Assembly: GCA_007115705.1 (NCBI GenBank)
Contig: QXEO01000822.1
Coordinates: 312,253 to 376,252, forward strand
From: Dactylis glomerata
Taxonomy: Eukaryota > Streptophyta > Magnoliopsida > Poales > Poaceae
Reading direction: 5' to 3'
Length of the DNA stretch: 64,000 nt
A model generated the notes under the pieces. That model searched no databases. It was not told the DNA's origin and saw nothing but the letters and a program-made list of their open reading frames with translations. Every line of letters starts with the position of its first letter. Position 1 is the first letter of the stretch. Positions 48,677-61,000 of the stretch are shown here, piece after piece. Made by a program: the position numbers and the translations under genes.

Positions 48677-49799
48677 ATGTTGTTCCCTAAGTACGTTTTG
48701 GAGGACCTCTCAGTAGGTAGTGGTTCTATTATTGGGAAAAATAATATTGAGGAGTTCTTTAATCATATTAGTATGCATAAAGATGTTGAGGAAAAGTCTT
48801 TGGCTGAGCTTGCTCCTAGTTATGAAGTTGCTTCTGCTTATTTAGTTCACATGTTAGAAGCTAGGTTTGCTAGCCTTAATCCTTTTATGCAACACATGTT
48901 TCTTAAGCTTCATGATATTGAAGACCCCGAAAAAAGGAGAAATTTTAAGCTGAATTCTAGATACAATTGTGTGTGCTATGATTCTCCTATAGAAGAAACC
49001 ATTGATCATTTATTCTTACGTTGCCCTTTCAGCACTTCATGTTGGGCAAGTTTGAATATTTTCTGGCAAGCCCAAGGTCCATTCCTGGATGTTATTGCTG
49101 GAAACAGACCTCTTTGGGGCAAACCTTTATTCATGGAAATTTTCATGCTGGCAGCTTGGAATATCTGGAAAGTCAGGAATAATATGGTCTTCAATGGTAT
49201 TACACCTGAGCTTGAAGTTTGGAAGGATAAATTTAGGTCTGATGCTAAGTTGCTGATTCACAGAACCAAACCAGAATTACACTCTTTTATTATTAGTCTA
49301 GCTGATTCTTTGTAAAGTTGTATAGCTCCTTTTCTTTAAGGTCTCCCTCTCAAAGGCCTATGTAATTCCCTTGTATTTGACACTCCCTCCCCCCAGTTTA
49401 TTTTAATATATCAAGGCAGTAGGGCCCCTCCCTTACTGTCATAAAAGCTTAAAAAAAGAAAAGAAAGCTTTTATCTTGGAAACTTTGCGTAGAGAGTTTA
49501 GAGATGTTGCCATTGAAGCTAGGAAATTTTTTAAGCGTTTTAATAAGCTTGGCTCGCATATAAAGGTTGTTAGTACAAACAATGAAGGAACCAAAATACC
49601 TATACCTAGCAAGCTCTTGGGATTATATGAAGCTTTTGAAAATAATTTTGATTGGATCTGTCCCAAAAATCTTTTTAGTGAATTGAGTGAACCAAAGCGT
49701 GATCACAAGGGGTCTTCAAAAAATTATCTGGATGAAATACAATGCCTTATTGAAAAGACTTCTGCAGTTGATCTTAATGCTTCTTTCAAAAATACTTGA
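48677..49799 (+). pseudogene. 197-residue ORF of element D, split by a LINE tail
   Basis: The first half (MLFPKYVLEDL to FLKLHDIEDPEK) runs to about 48937 and the second (AFILETLRREFRD to LNASFKNT) from about 49467 to 49799. Between them lies a LINE fragment. The insertion creates a new 212-codon frame ending at 49315, half retroelement and half LINE. Apart from the insertion I see no stop in either half, so D was probably intact before the hit. Confidence 0.8.
48938..49458 (+). mobile_element. 5'-truncated LINE tail inserted in element D
   Basis: The coding part has a zf-RVT-like CVCYDSPIEETIDHLFLRC, then WNIWKVRNNMVFNG, a stop at 49313, a 3' untranslated region and an A-rich end (AAAAAAAGAAAAG near 49451). 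It is a different LINE from the one at 25057. The target duplication is an A/G-rich 8-10 bp whose exact limits are unclear. Confidence 0.8.
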
Positions 49800-52433
49800 T
49801 TCGCACTTTCTGCGCCTAGCTCAATGGCGTTAAAGAAAAGCACTCTTGGGAGATAACCCAATGTTTTTACTTTCCGTTCTTTTTCTTTTATTTGAGTCTT
49901 GGAAGTTATTACTACTGTAATAACCTCTCCTTATCCTTTTTATTTCGTTTTTGTGCCAAGAGAAGCCTCTAATTTGAGTGAGGTAAGATTTGGGGATGTT
50001 GCTGTCCTGAAACAGTTTTCGGTGCTGCACCGTAAAAATTCGTGAAAATTCTCTGTATATATTTTGGACCTGTGATTTCTTGTGCATATGCCCCAGGTTA
50101 TATAAAAACTTTCATTAGTTTAACACTTTTTGATTTGAGCAACAGAAAACCCTCTAAAAATTTGACCTTTGTCAGATGTTCTGTTTTGACAGATTTCTGG
50201 CAATATTTGTGTTTGCCGCTTTATCGCTTTATTTTTGAGTTCTTTTGATCATGGAACTTTTGGGGAAGTTGCTACAGTAGTATATACTTTATATGTGGTG
50301 GTTTTGAGTTGAAATCTGAAGCAAAAGGGGTTGATTCAATGTTATGCTTACACTAATGTTGCTAATAGAATTGTGTTTAGTTTTGTATGAAGGAAGTTTT
50401 CAAGTATAGGGATTGGAGAATGATGAGATGAGTTGAAGAATGGACAAAAGCTCAAGCTTGGGGATGCCCATGTCACCCCAAGAAATATCCAAGAGGTACA
50501 AGTGTCAAAGCTTGGGGATGCCCCCGAGGCACCCCTTCTTCATCGGCAAAAATCAGGTCACCTTTCAACACACTATATTTTTATTGCTTCATGCATTATG
50601 TGTTTTTCTTGGAGCGTCAGTTGTTTTAGTTTTCAGTTTTGTTTAGTTTTGTTTGCTGCAATAAATGGTTGGACCCCAACAAATTTCTTTTGGAGAAGTT
50701 GCCTTGCTTTCCATTTGACAAGAACACTCTGTTTTTCACTCTTATCGTTTCAACGAGTGTTCTCTTTTTCTAGAACTGCATTTAGCTTTCGATTTTCGCC
50801 TTGAATTGTGTTCAGATCTTGTTATATCTTAGCATCAAGGTGTATTTTGACCTCTGGTCCATGTTGGTTTTCATCAAAAGAGTTGTTTCAAAAAAAGTTT
50901 GAATGGTGTTGGAAAAGAGAAAAAGCTTTATGCAAAAAAGTGGTACAAGAAGGAGCTTGTGTAGACTGCAGCCTAGGCTTTTGCATGTCGTGCTTGATGT
51001 ATTTTTGATAGTATTCTTAGTGGTTTTGCTGTAGAATGTATTGTCTCAAATGACTGAGATTGCTTAATGAGCCTTTGAAAAAATCATGTGTTGTTTTAAT
51101 TATTTGGAAGCATTATTTTGGTTTTCTCCTTTGATGCTTTATTTGGGTTGACTTGGCGCATGCTCACTGATGTTAGACTCATACAAAGTCGCCATAAGCC
51201 TCTATGATCATTTAGTTTTTGACTTTTGATGCCATCTTATGCTTCTTTTAATGTCGCCTTGCATGATTATGGCCATTATTGCTCTCTTAGTTGGTCGCTC
51301 CCAGTCTTTTGTTAGCCCTCATTTTGTACTGAGTATGAGCTCTACTCGTGCATCCAACTCCTAAAAACCAAGTTTGCCATTGTGTCCACTATAAATTCCT
51401 ATGCATGGTATTTGCAAGCCATTCCAAGTAAATTTTCATGTGCTACCTTTCAAAACTTTCAACTACTTCTCGTTTTGTGCCACTGTTTTTAGCTCATGAG
51501 GATGTAGTGGTCGGAATTGCTATCTTCCATATTAAATTAAGTACCCCTCAACTAGGCAGCTTCATCTGCTCGTCATTAATTTTGCATGAGAGCTGGTCAG
51601 ACCATTGCAATCTAATTCTAAAAAAGAAAAAAAAAGGCACTCCTCCATGGTATGTGAATGTTGGTGGGCACCCGATGGAATCGGTTAGCCATGGTTTGAG
51701 AAAGGTAAAAAGGTGGGGAGGAGTGCCAAAGGTTTATAAAAGAGCACCAATTTGCCAAATTTTCAAAGAACTCGGAACCGCTCTCACTTGTTTATTATGG
51801 AAGATAGTAAGACCCCATTGCCAGTCGTTGACATGAAACAACCACCTCTCAAAACCAATTTTTATCTATGTTTTACAAATGAAAAGCTCTAGCACGTGTT
51901 TAATCACTGCTTCCCTCCGCGAAGGGCCTTTCTTTTACCTTTTATGTTGAGTCTCCACCTTCTACCTTTATGCACCGTCTAAGAGAGCATAGTTGTTATT
52001 CTGAGTATAATGTGCATTGTCCCAAAGTTTTCATTGATTGATTCATGATGTTGGTTTCACTTGTTCTTAAATTACTTGTATCTAGTTGCCCTCTTAAACT
52101 TGAAGGTGTCCTATGCATTTATGTTCTGCTCTCTCATGAAGGACAAGCTGCAAACCATTTGTATGTTTTCCATCTAATTTAAACACACGTTTGACTTTCA
52201 TTGTTTCATTTTCATGATCTTTCATTTGTGTTCTTTTTCATGTTATAACATGGTTGCTAAGTTTCTTCTATCAAGATTATATCTTTCATGCCCATGTCTT
52301 AAGTTCTTTTGATCCCACCGCACAACGCTTACATAGATGATCAAGATTGTGTAGGTGCATGTCACCTCAAAAATTATTTCTTTTGTTATCACTTACCTAA
52401 TCGAGGACGAGCAAGAGTTAAGCTTGGGGATGC
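49800..52433 (+). other. Non-coding post-ORF region of element D
   Basis: This is the counterpart of 42990-45562 in C. It includes the C/D-specific variant at about 51400-51900 (CATGGTTTGAGAAAGG, GGGAGGAGTGCC). It ends with the purine tract GTTAAGCTTGGGGATGC. I see no gene. Confidence 0.65.
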
Positions 52434-53412
52434 TGATACGTCTCTAACATATCTATAATTTTTGATACTCCATGCTTGTTTTTACACCATTTGCTTAGTG
52501 TTTTGTTATACTTCGTGGCATTTTTATGCATTTTCCGGAACTAACCTATTAACAAGATGCCACAGTGCTAGTTCCCTGTTTTCGGCTGTTTTTCTGTTTC
52601 AGAAAAGTTACACAGGAAATATTCTTGGAATTTGACGAAACAAAAGCCAAACATCCAGAAATTCACCGAAGCTTCGAGAGAACCGAAGAGGAGACGGAGT
52701 GGGGCCACGAGGGGCCCACACAATAGGGCGGCGCGACCCAGGGCTAGGCCACGCCCCCTATGTGTGAGACCATCTCGGTCCACTTCTGACGATGCCCCTT
52801 CGCCTATAAAGACCCCCCGACGGGAAAAACCTAAAGACCCGATCACTTTTCCAGAAACATATCGCGATCCGCCGCCGTCGTCGACCCGAGATCGGGAGGG
52901 TCCAGAAGTTCTTCCCGGCACCCTGCCGGAGAGGGGAATCGCCACCGGAGGTCTTCTTCATCACCATGCTTGCCTCCGGCACGATGAGTGAGTAGTCTAC
53001 CTTGGACTATGGGTCCATAGCAGTTGCTAGATGGTTGTCTTCTCCACCATGTGCTTCATGTTTAGATCTCGTGAGCTGCCTTACATGATCGAGATCACCG
53101 TTATGTAATTCTACATGCTGTGTTTGTTGGGATCCAATGAATATTGGTGTTATGATTGAGTTGATGTGCTGAATATTATCTTATGTTATCTCTATGTTGT
53201 TTATGATCTTGCATGCTCTCCGTTGTTAGTAGCTATCTTGGCTGAGTAGTTGCTAATGACTCCAAGAGGGGGTATTTATGCTCGATAGTTGGGTTCATGC
53301 CTCTATTTAATCTGGGGGAGTGACAGAAACCTCTAAGGTTGTAGATGTGCTGTTGCCACTAGGGAGAGAAAAACATTCATATGCTCAAGGGCATATGCTT
53401 TGTTTACATTAC
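52434..53412 (+). repeat. 3' LTR of element D, first 979 bases
   Basis: It parallels 46851-47828 of the 5' LTR and stops at TTTACATTAC, where element E begins. Confidence 0.88.
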
Positions 53413-54544
53413 TGTTATCGCCACATTTTGGCCAAATGAGGAGGTGGGCCGTAATCAAGATGGGCTTGGAGGCTGGATCGGCCTTGCGCGTGGATTTGGG
53501 CTGATTGCCCGTGTATCTGTATATTATGATAGAGTACGTTTCGGTTTAAACAAGAGATAGAGTTGTTAGGTTTATTCCAAAGATAGAAAGTCTCCGGACT
53601 ATAAATATGTACCTAGGGTTATTGAGAAAGGAGGACGACCACGTTCGCAACAAACACAATCTCGGCGCATCGCCACCCCTTGTTTCGAGGGTTTCTTTCA
53701 GGTAAGCGTCGTGCTGCCTAGATCGCATCTCGCGATCTAGGCAGCATCTGCTTATGTGTTATTTGGTGTTGCTCGTACTGAAGCCTTGTTGATGGCGAGT
53801 AATACTGTTATCATAGATCTGTTTGGGCTAGCATCAGTGCTTTTTGTTTCTGTTTGCTTAGTCATGCTGCCCCTAGAGATCTCGCTGCCTTTGCACCTAT
53901 TTTGGGTGTAAGGGCAGCATCTTGCTTGATCTTTATTCAGTCGATTCAATCTGTCATAGTTGTTCCTTGTTCTCCAAGGATTAGTTTAATATCCGCATGG
54001 TCAGGCCTCACAAACGGGTTGAACGGTCCAGTAGTACGTAAGGATATGGTTTGCTAATTCGAGAGGAGTTGTTCCGGGAATTGACTCTACGTTGGTTTTT
54101 TGGCCTCCTCTAGGGTTAGTTTCTGTTATCTTTCGTATCTACCAGGCTCAATTACGTGTGGGATGTTCCAATTATGTGGTGAAAGCGTTAAACTGTCGTA
54201 GATCGATTTGACTTGTATTGATAAAGCAAAACCCCATGTTATCGTAGATCCAATGCAGATCCATGGGACAATTGGCTACCTGAGCCGATTCACAGGGAAA
54301 CCTGAGAGCCGATCGAGGCTCGTATTTAATGTTTACATGTCTGCCATGCAGGAAACCAATCGAAGCAATCCATCACCTTCCTAATCAGGTATAGGTCAGG
54401 TGGCACGCCCTTGCATCAGCCAGGACGTGTGCCGGAGTTTTGCGGGCCGTTGACCGAGGGACCAGGGCCCACCAGCAGCTCTGGGAGCCTCCCGGCTCTT
54501 CGTGTTGCTCGTCGCTGCTCGCCGGTGGGTTTTGACAGGCAACA
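53413..54544 (+). repeat. 5' LTR of element E
   Basis: It is about 1,132 bp, starting TGTTATCGCC and ending GGCAACA, which are imperfect inverted ends. The end is inferred from the primer site at 54550, since the 3' LTR is outside the window. The TATA box TATAAATA is at 53600-53607. Confidence 0.75.
53600..53607 (+). promoter_or_regulatory. TATA box in the 5' LTR of element E
   Basis: TATAAATA lies 187 bases into the LTR. Transcription would start about 30 bases downstream. Confidence 0.6.
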
Positions 54545-54549
54545 CATTC

Positions 54550-54567
54550 TGGCACGCCCGGTGGGAC
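54550..54567 (+). promoter_or_regulatory. Primer binding site of element E
   Basis: TGGCACGCCCGGTGGGAC lies five bases after the inferred LTR end. It begins with TGG as expected for pairing with a CCA end. I do not assign the tRNA. Confidence 0.65.
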
Positions 54568-54602
54568 ACTCAACAACATCTGCATCAACATCTGACGCTG
54601 CG

Positions 54603-57600
54603 ATGGGGGACAGACCAATCACGTACGACGATCTGTCTGATGAGCACAAGAAGAGGTATGATGATATCAAAGCTCTCTTCGAAGCCGATCTCATCGGCTC
54701 TTTTGAAAGGACCCGTAAGCATGGCATCAGGTGGAAAGGGTTCTCACCCGAAGGCGCTCTCGATGAGGTGGATCTGTCTGTTCCTTCAGAGGATCGCACC
54801 AGAGCTCTGCGACAGGAAGTCAATTACATGGTGGCTCATTCTCTTCACCGCCATTCTGAGAGCCTGGTGAACGCTTTTGAGCGCGTCACGGTTCGCGTGG
54901 TTCAGGAGATCATGAAACATCAGTACTCTCCGTCGGGGCCTACCCTAGGGACTCACCAGGGAGAAAGACCGCTCCAGACCAGGCCACAGCTACCATTCAC
55001 GCTTGCAGCTCTGGAGCCACCGGGGTCACCGGCGTACGTCGTCTACAAGATTGGAGGTGATCCTGGCGATTACCAATTCCTGTCTGAGCCACCTAAAGAA
55101 GTCCCACATGGATATGTGTGCACATACGTGCCGGACTGCAACAGCCTGACGCGCACGAACCAGATTGCAACCGCAGGGATTTCTGGGGCAGGTGTTTCTG
55201 GAGTAGGGATTTCGGGAGCAGGGATGTCCGGGATGGACGCTGATAAACAGGCGTGGCTAGCTAAGTATGCCACCGAAACGAGTCATGACAATTTAGCCCC
55301 TGCAGCTCAAACGGTGGAGCAAATCAGTACCATCTTGAGAGACCAGTTCGGCTTCGTGCCGAAGAGGAGAACAATCGGCTATTCCAAGCCGTACCCCAAC
55401 GAGTATGATCTGATTCCGCTTCCACCCAAGTATCGGCTCCCTGAGTTCTCAAAATTTAATGGTTCAGAAGGGTCTAGCTCGATCGAGCACGTGAGCCGAT
55501 ATTTGGCACAGTTAGGCATGATTTCAACATCGGATCAGTTACGCGTAAGGTTCTTTGCGCAATCTCTGACAGGACCAGCTTTTGGGTGGTACACCTCGTT
55601 GCCACCAGATTCGATCCGGACCTGGAAGCAGCTGGAAGAACAGTTCCATATTCAGTATCATTCAGAAGCTACCGAGGCTGGCATTGCCGATCTGGCACAG
55701 GTGCGGCAGAAGCGGGGAGAAACGGTAGCCGAGTATATTCAGCGTTTCAGGACTGTCAAGAACCGATGTTATTCGACTCGTTTAACTGAGAAAAAAGCAG
55801 TCGAGCTGGCCGTGTTGGGTCTCTCAGCACCGATCAAGGATCTGGCTTTCCAAGTAGAATACAATTCACTGGCGCACATGGTCCAGAAACTGACAATGTA
55901 TGAGCAGCGCCACCCTGAGTTGTACCAAGACAAGTTCAAACGTCCGATAGGCCTGGTCGATACAGAAGAAGAGGATCTTGTAGAAGACCAGGAGATAGCC
56001 GTGGCTGAATGGGCTCGGGGGGCAGATCCTGTGTCCTGCAAATGGGTGAAACAGCAAGGGCCTGCAAAAGGGTTCGACTTCGATGTAAGCAAAGCTGAGC
56101 AGATATTCGATTTACTGCTGAAGGAAAAGCAGCTGAAGTTACCCGAAGGCCATAAAATCCCTACGGCGCAAGAGATGAACGGGAGATCATACTGCAAGTA
56201 GCATCACTCGTTCACCCACACCACCAATGATTGCAAGGAGCTACGTCGGCAGATCCAAACGGCGATAGAACAGGGCCGTCTGATCCTTGGGCAGTTCGCC
56301 ATGAAAGTAGACACAAACCCATTTCCTGGCATCAACATGGTAGAGCACAGCCACTCCACGAGGCGTCAGCTAGATTTCTCGTTCGATATTAACATGGCAG
56401 GGCCTGTGTACCACCATGCCAAGTATAAGGAGGAAAGCGGCCACTCCCGGGGCAAAGGAAAGGAAGAGGCCGGTCCACGCGACCGGCCCCGTTATGATGA
56501 TAGGCGGTATATAACCGAGGAACAAGTGAAAAGCGTGCGATATCAGAAGCCACACTCCACGCATCTCCTTAACAAGTATGAGCGTCAGTATGACCGACGT
56601 CGGCAGTACGACAGTGATGATGAAGGAGATCGTCGGACCGACGCATACGATGGGAGATACCGTCGGCATGATAGATATGATGAAGGATATGAGCACCGCG
56701 CTAGGGGAAGGTCAAAGGAAAAGGAAGGCGTGGATAAACATTGGGATTGTCCTTTCTTCAAGTACTGTTGGGATGCGGGAATGAGCCGATTGCCTACAGT
56801 CGACAACTGCCCGGAATGTGGACAGCAGAAGGATGGCACAGGTCCAGTTTCAGTGTTCAAGCGTCTAGGGCCTCTCCGGCCTCAGAACGGACAAGGGGAG
56901 TCATCTCGAGCAAAAGATCTCGAGGAGTCAGAGGATGAAGAAGAAGATAGATATCACCGGCCAAGGTGGTGTCCCGATGGACTCAGACACTCCCAAAAGC
57001 GTAGAGTTCAGCGGCTACGTAGCTTGGAGGAAGCCGAAGCGCAGTACCTCCACACTTTAAGGAAAGCCCGGCCTGATCTGGCCGTGAAAATTCAGCAAAC
57101 CTTGGAGACGGAGGCCCCTCCAAAAAGGAAAGAGTGGCGCCCCAAACCAGTAAAAGCCGATGCGAAGACATCGGCTGACACAAACATGGTGTTCATACTT
57201 CCGTCAGAGTTTTGCGCTCCAGGAACCGAAGAACTACCAGTGGCACAGTTTGACTGCGGCACACGGCCGGTCATCTTTGAAAAGCCACAGGAGAAGAGCT
57301 ACAAACATCTGAAAGCCCTGTACCTGAGAGGTTTTATCAATGGGCAGCCTGTCCGCAAGATGTTGGTTGACACCGGAGCGGCAGTCAATATAATGCCATA
57401 CTCCATGCTGCGGCGTTTGGGACACTCCACTGCAGATCTGATCAAAACCAACATCACGTTAAGCGACTTCAACGGCCAAGCTTCAGAAACGCAAGGCGTT
57501 CTGAACGTGGATCTGACCGTGGGTAGAAAAACCATCCCTACGTCGTTCTTCATTGTTGACAGCAAAAGCACCTACGCCGTCTTGCTGGGAAGGGATTGGA

Positions 57601-57836
57601 TTCACGCTAACTGCTGCATTCCATCCACGATGCACCAATGCCTGATACAGTGGGATGGAGATGAAGTGGAGGTCATTCATGCAGATGATTCGATCGAGAT
57701 CTCAATAGCTGGCATGAACATTTGGGACGCAGAAGACCAAGAGCCGATCTCTGGAGTCAGTCTAGACGGCTGTGAGCGCATTGAAGCTACAAAAAACGGG
57801 GTGAGGCTGGTCTTATCCACTGGCCTGACAGAGTAG
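54603..57836 (+). pseudogene. gag-pro: Gag-protease polyprotein of element E with one in-frame stop
   Basis: The start chosen is the ATG of MGDRPITYDDLSDEH, 35 bases after the primer site; the open frame upstream runs into the LTR. The gag domain covers roughly residues 310-395 (FFAQSLTGPAFGWYTSLPP, YIQRFRTVKNRCYS). A GISGAG-type repeat lies near residues 189-210. A TAG at 56199-56201 interrupts the frame inside a Cys/His knuckle (YCK-stop-HHSFTHTTNDC); a Trp codon changed by G to A would explain it. The same frame goes on through an Arg/Asp-rich linker, a second Cys-rich motif (CPECGQQK) and the aspartic protease, with catalytic VDTGAA at about 57366 and LLGRDWI at about 57585, to a TAG at 57834. 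Confidence 0.85.
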
Positions 57837-58085
57837 CAAAGCCCACGATTGTGCGTGGTAAGGCCGATCCCTGCGATCGGCCACAAAAAAAAAAGTGATC
57901 TTACGACAAGCATGTCATGTAGTCGTAGTAGGGAGATTCCCTACCATTGTAGAGCACAAATAAGTTGTAAACCTTCCTTGAGTAATGCAAGCAAAAAGGG
58001 GGCCGATTCCGGCAATCGGCCCAAATTATCTTTGTTATCCTCACCAAACTTTTGGCCGGTGTTCAGCATCGATTTAGCAGGTGAC
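57837..58085 (+). other. Spacer between protease and polymerase with two hairpins
   Basis: The frame stays open here, in phase with both gag and pol, but the translation looks non-coding. Two stem-loops with 8-bp stems lie at 57862-57882 (GGCCGATC/GATCGGCC, followed by an A10 run) and 58001-58021 (GGCCGATT/AATCGGCC). Ogre elements are known to have an intron between protease and RT. Donor-like GTGAGG (57801) and acceptor-like TTTAGCAG (58080) occur here, but joining them does not keep the frame. Confidence 0.5.
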
Positions 58086-61000
58086 GGAAAGCTGGGGTAT
58101 GGGTTTACATCCGCTGATGAGCTAGAGGAGATTGACATCGGTCCTGGGGATAAGCCACGACCGACATTTATCAGCAAAAAGTTAGATCCGAATCTGCGGG
58201 GTCCGATGATAGCTTTGTTGAAAGAATATCCAGATTGCTTTGCTTGGGACTATACGGAGATGCCCGGGTTAGACAGGAGCATCATTGAGCATCGGCTCCC
58301 GCTTAAAAAAGGGTTTCGGCCATTCCAGCAGCGAGCACGACAGATGAAGGCCGAAATTTTAGAGGAAGTCAAGAAAGAGATCGAGAAAATGTTGAAAGCT
58401 GGGTTCATCAGGCCATGCAGGTATGCTGAGTGGATTTCTAGTATCGTACCTGTAGAGAAAAAGGATGGCCGATGGCGTGTTGCCATAGATTTTCGGGATC
58501 TCAATAGAGCCACTCCAAAGGATGAATATCCGATGCCGGTAGCAGAGACATTGATCAACGCAGCTGCTGGTCATAAGGTCTTGAGCTTTATGGATGGCAA
58601 TGCCGGTTACAATCAAATTTTTATGGCTCCAGAAGATATACACAAGACTGCATTCAGAGTCCCAGGTTCGGTGGGGTTGTTTGAATATGTAGTCATGACA
58701 TTTGGACTAAAGAATGCCGGCGCCACATACCAAAGAGCCATGAATTACATTTTCCATGATCTGATCGGCAAGCTGGTGGAGATTTATATCGATGACGTGG
58801 TAGTCAAGTCTGCTTCAGTACAAGGACACTTGGACGATCTGCGACGCGTCCTGGACCGAACCCGAAAATTCGGGCTACGGATGAATCCAAAAAAGTGTGC
58901 CTTCGGTGTGACGGCCGGTCAGTTCTTGGGTTTCTTGGTCCATGAACGCGGAATTGAGATCGGCCTGAAAAGTCAGGAGGCAGTGCGAACAATGAAGCCA
59001 CCTACCACGAAGAAAGAACTGCAGTGTCTCATCGGCAAAATCAACTTCGTCCGAAGGTTCATCTCCAATCTGTCAGGAAGAATAGAGCCGTTCATGGGAC
59101 TGGTGAAAATTAAATCTGATGAGGAGTTCCGCTGTGGGGCAGAACAACAACGAGCCTTCGACGAGATCAAAGAATATCTAACGAAGCCGCCAGTGTTGGT
59201 TCCACCGCAGCAGGATAGGCCGTTCTACATTTACTTGTCGGTGGCTGACACGTCCATCGCCTCGGTGGTGCTGCAAGTTTATGATGGTCTGGAGCGAGTT
59301 GTGTTTTACATCAGCAGAAGGATGCTGGATGCAGAGACAAGGTATCCTAAGATCGAGAAGTTATGCCTCTGCCTATTTTTCACCTGCACCAAGCTGCGAC
59401 ACATCTTGCTGTCAGCAGAGATTATCATCATATGCAAATCAGATGTCATAAAACATATGCTGTCGGCTCCTGTGTTGAAAGGCCGACTCGGCAAATGGAT
59501 GTTTGCACTATCGGAATTTGATATCCGGTATCAACCCGCCAAAGCGGTTAAGGGACAGGTGTTGGCTGATCTCATTGCTGAACGAATCAACACTGATATA
59601 GCAGCACTGTCTGTACGTGCATGGGCTATGTTTTTCGATGGATCGGCTTGTGATGATGGTTGCGGCATCGGCATTCTACTCGTGTCGCCCCGGGGGGCAA
59701 CATATTCCTTCTCCATCAGGCTATCTACCCCTTGCACCAACAATGTCGCTGAGTATGAGGCAATACGCAAGGGAATGGAGTTGCTCATTGAAGCCGGAGC
59801 AGAAGCAGTGGAACTTTTTGGAGACTCCAAATTGGTGATTTCCCAACTCACGGACGAATACAAGTGTGAGAGCGAGTCACTCTTCCCATTATGGTTGCAA
59901 TGCCGTGAGCTGATGGCACAGTTCAGGTACTTAAACTTTAACTGGATCCCGCGATCGCAGAATACCGAGGCGAATGATCTCGCACAAATGGCTTCAGGCT
60001 ACAAGGACATAGCAGATGGAACTGATGTTCAGGTACAGTTCCTGGAGGCGGACGACTGGAGAGCCGATATCTTCAATTACTTGAAAGATTCGGCTCGGGG
60101 GGCACCTAAACGGATAAGGTACAAGGCCATGAAGTATGTGCTTATTGGGGATGACATGTTCTACAGGACTCTGGAAGGGCTATTGCTCAAATGTCTAGGG
60201 CCAGCCGAGGCAAATCGGCTTCTACACGAGGTACACGAAGGCGCCTGTGGAACTCACCAATCGGCTCACAAGATGAAATGGTTGATCAGGCGATCAGGGT
60301 TTTATTGGCCCACCATGCTTGAGGACTGTTTTAAGTACTATAAAGGGTGTCAAGCATGTCAGAAATTCGGGAAGATTCAGATGGTACCTGCATCAGCGAT
60401 GAACCCCATCATCAAGCCTTGGCCATTCCGAGGTTGGGGCATGGATATGATTGGCAAGATCAATCCTCCATCGAGCAAAGGCCACATGTGGATTTTGGCC
60501 ATTACGGATTATTTCACTAAATGGGTGGAAGCCGTCCCTATGAAGTCAGTAAACTCGAAGGATGTTATCAATTTCGTGAAAGAACATGTCATTCATAGAT
60601 TCGGGATTCCCCAAACTATCACGACCGATGGAGGTTCGGTCTTCATTTCTCACGAGTTCAGAGAGTTCTGCGAGGACACGGGAATTAAGCTGATCCGATC
60701 ATCTCCATACTATGCTCAAGCAAATGGGCAAGCTGAAGCGTCCAATCAGAGCCTTATCAAGCTGATCAAGAGAAAAATCGATGAGCACCCTAGGCGTTGG
60801 CACGGGGTTTTGTCAGAAGCTTTGTGGGCTTATCGCATGTCATGTCATGGAGCGATAAAAACCTCGCCATACCATCTAGTCTATGGACAAGAAGCCGTAT
60901 TGCCATGGGAGATTACGGCTGGATCGAGATGTGTCACTTTTCAGAACGATCTAACAACTGAAGAATATGCAGCCCTGATGAGTGACAGTGTTGAGGATTT

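Larger units (their letters stand above)
46851..53412 (+). mobile_element. LTR retrotransposon D (plus strand), inserted in C and cut by E
   Basis: The 5' LTR is 46851-48497, the internal region 48498-52433 and the 3' LTR 52434-53412, which is interrupted by E. The left duplication is expected to be GATCA (46846-46850). A LINE tail is inserted in its ORF. There is no pol. The remaining ~670 bases of the 3' LTR should follow E outside the window. Confidence 0.9.

Noticed and set aside
54411..54602. Upstream extension of the element E gag frame
   Set aside because: It runs through the LTR end and primer site; the ATG at 54603 is the first one after the primer site.
57849..58085. N-terminal 79 codons of the pol open frame as protein
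   Set aside because: The stretch begins with TTG, holds two hairpins and an A10 run, and does not resemble pol before about 58086.
59531..59863. Antisense frames of about 100 codons under pol
   Set aside because: They are shadows of the conserved RT/RNase H coding sequence, without motifs of their own.
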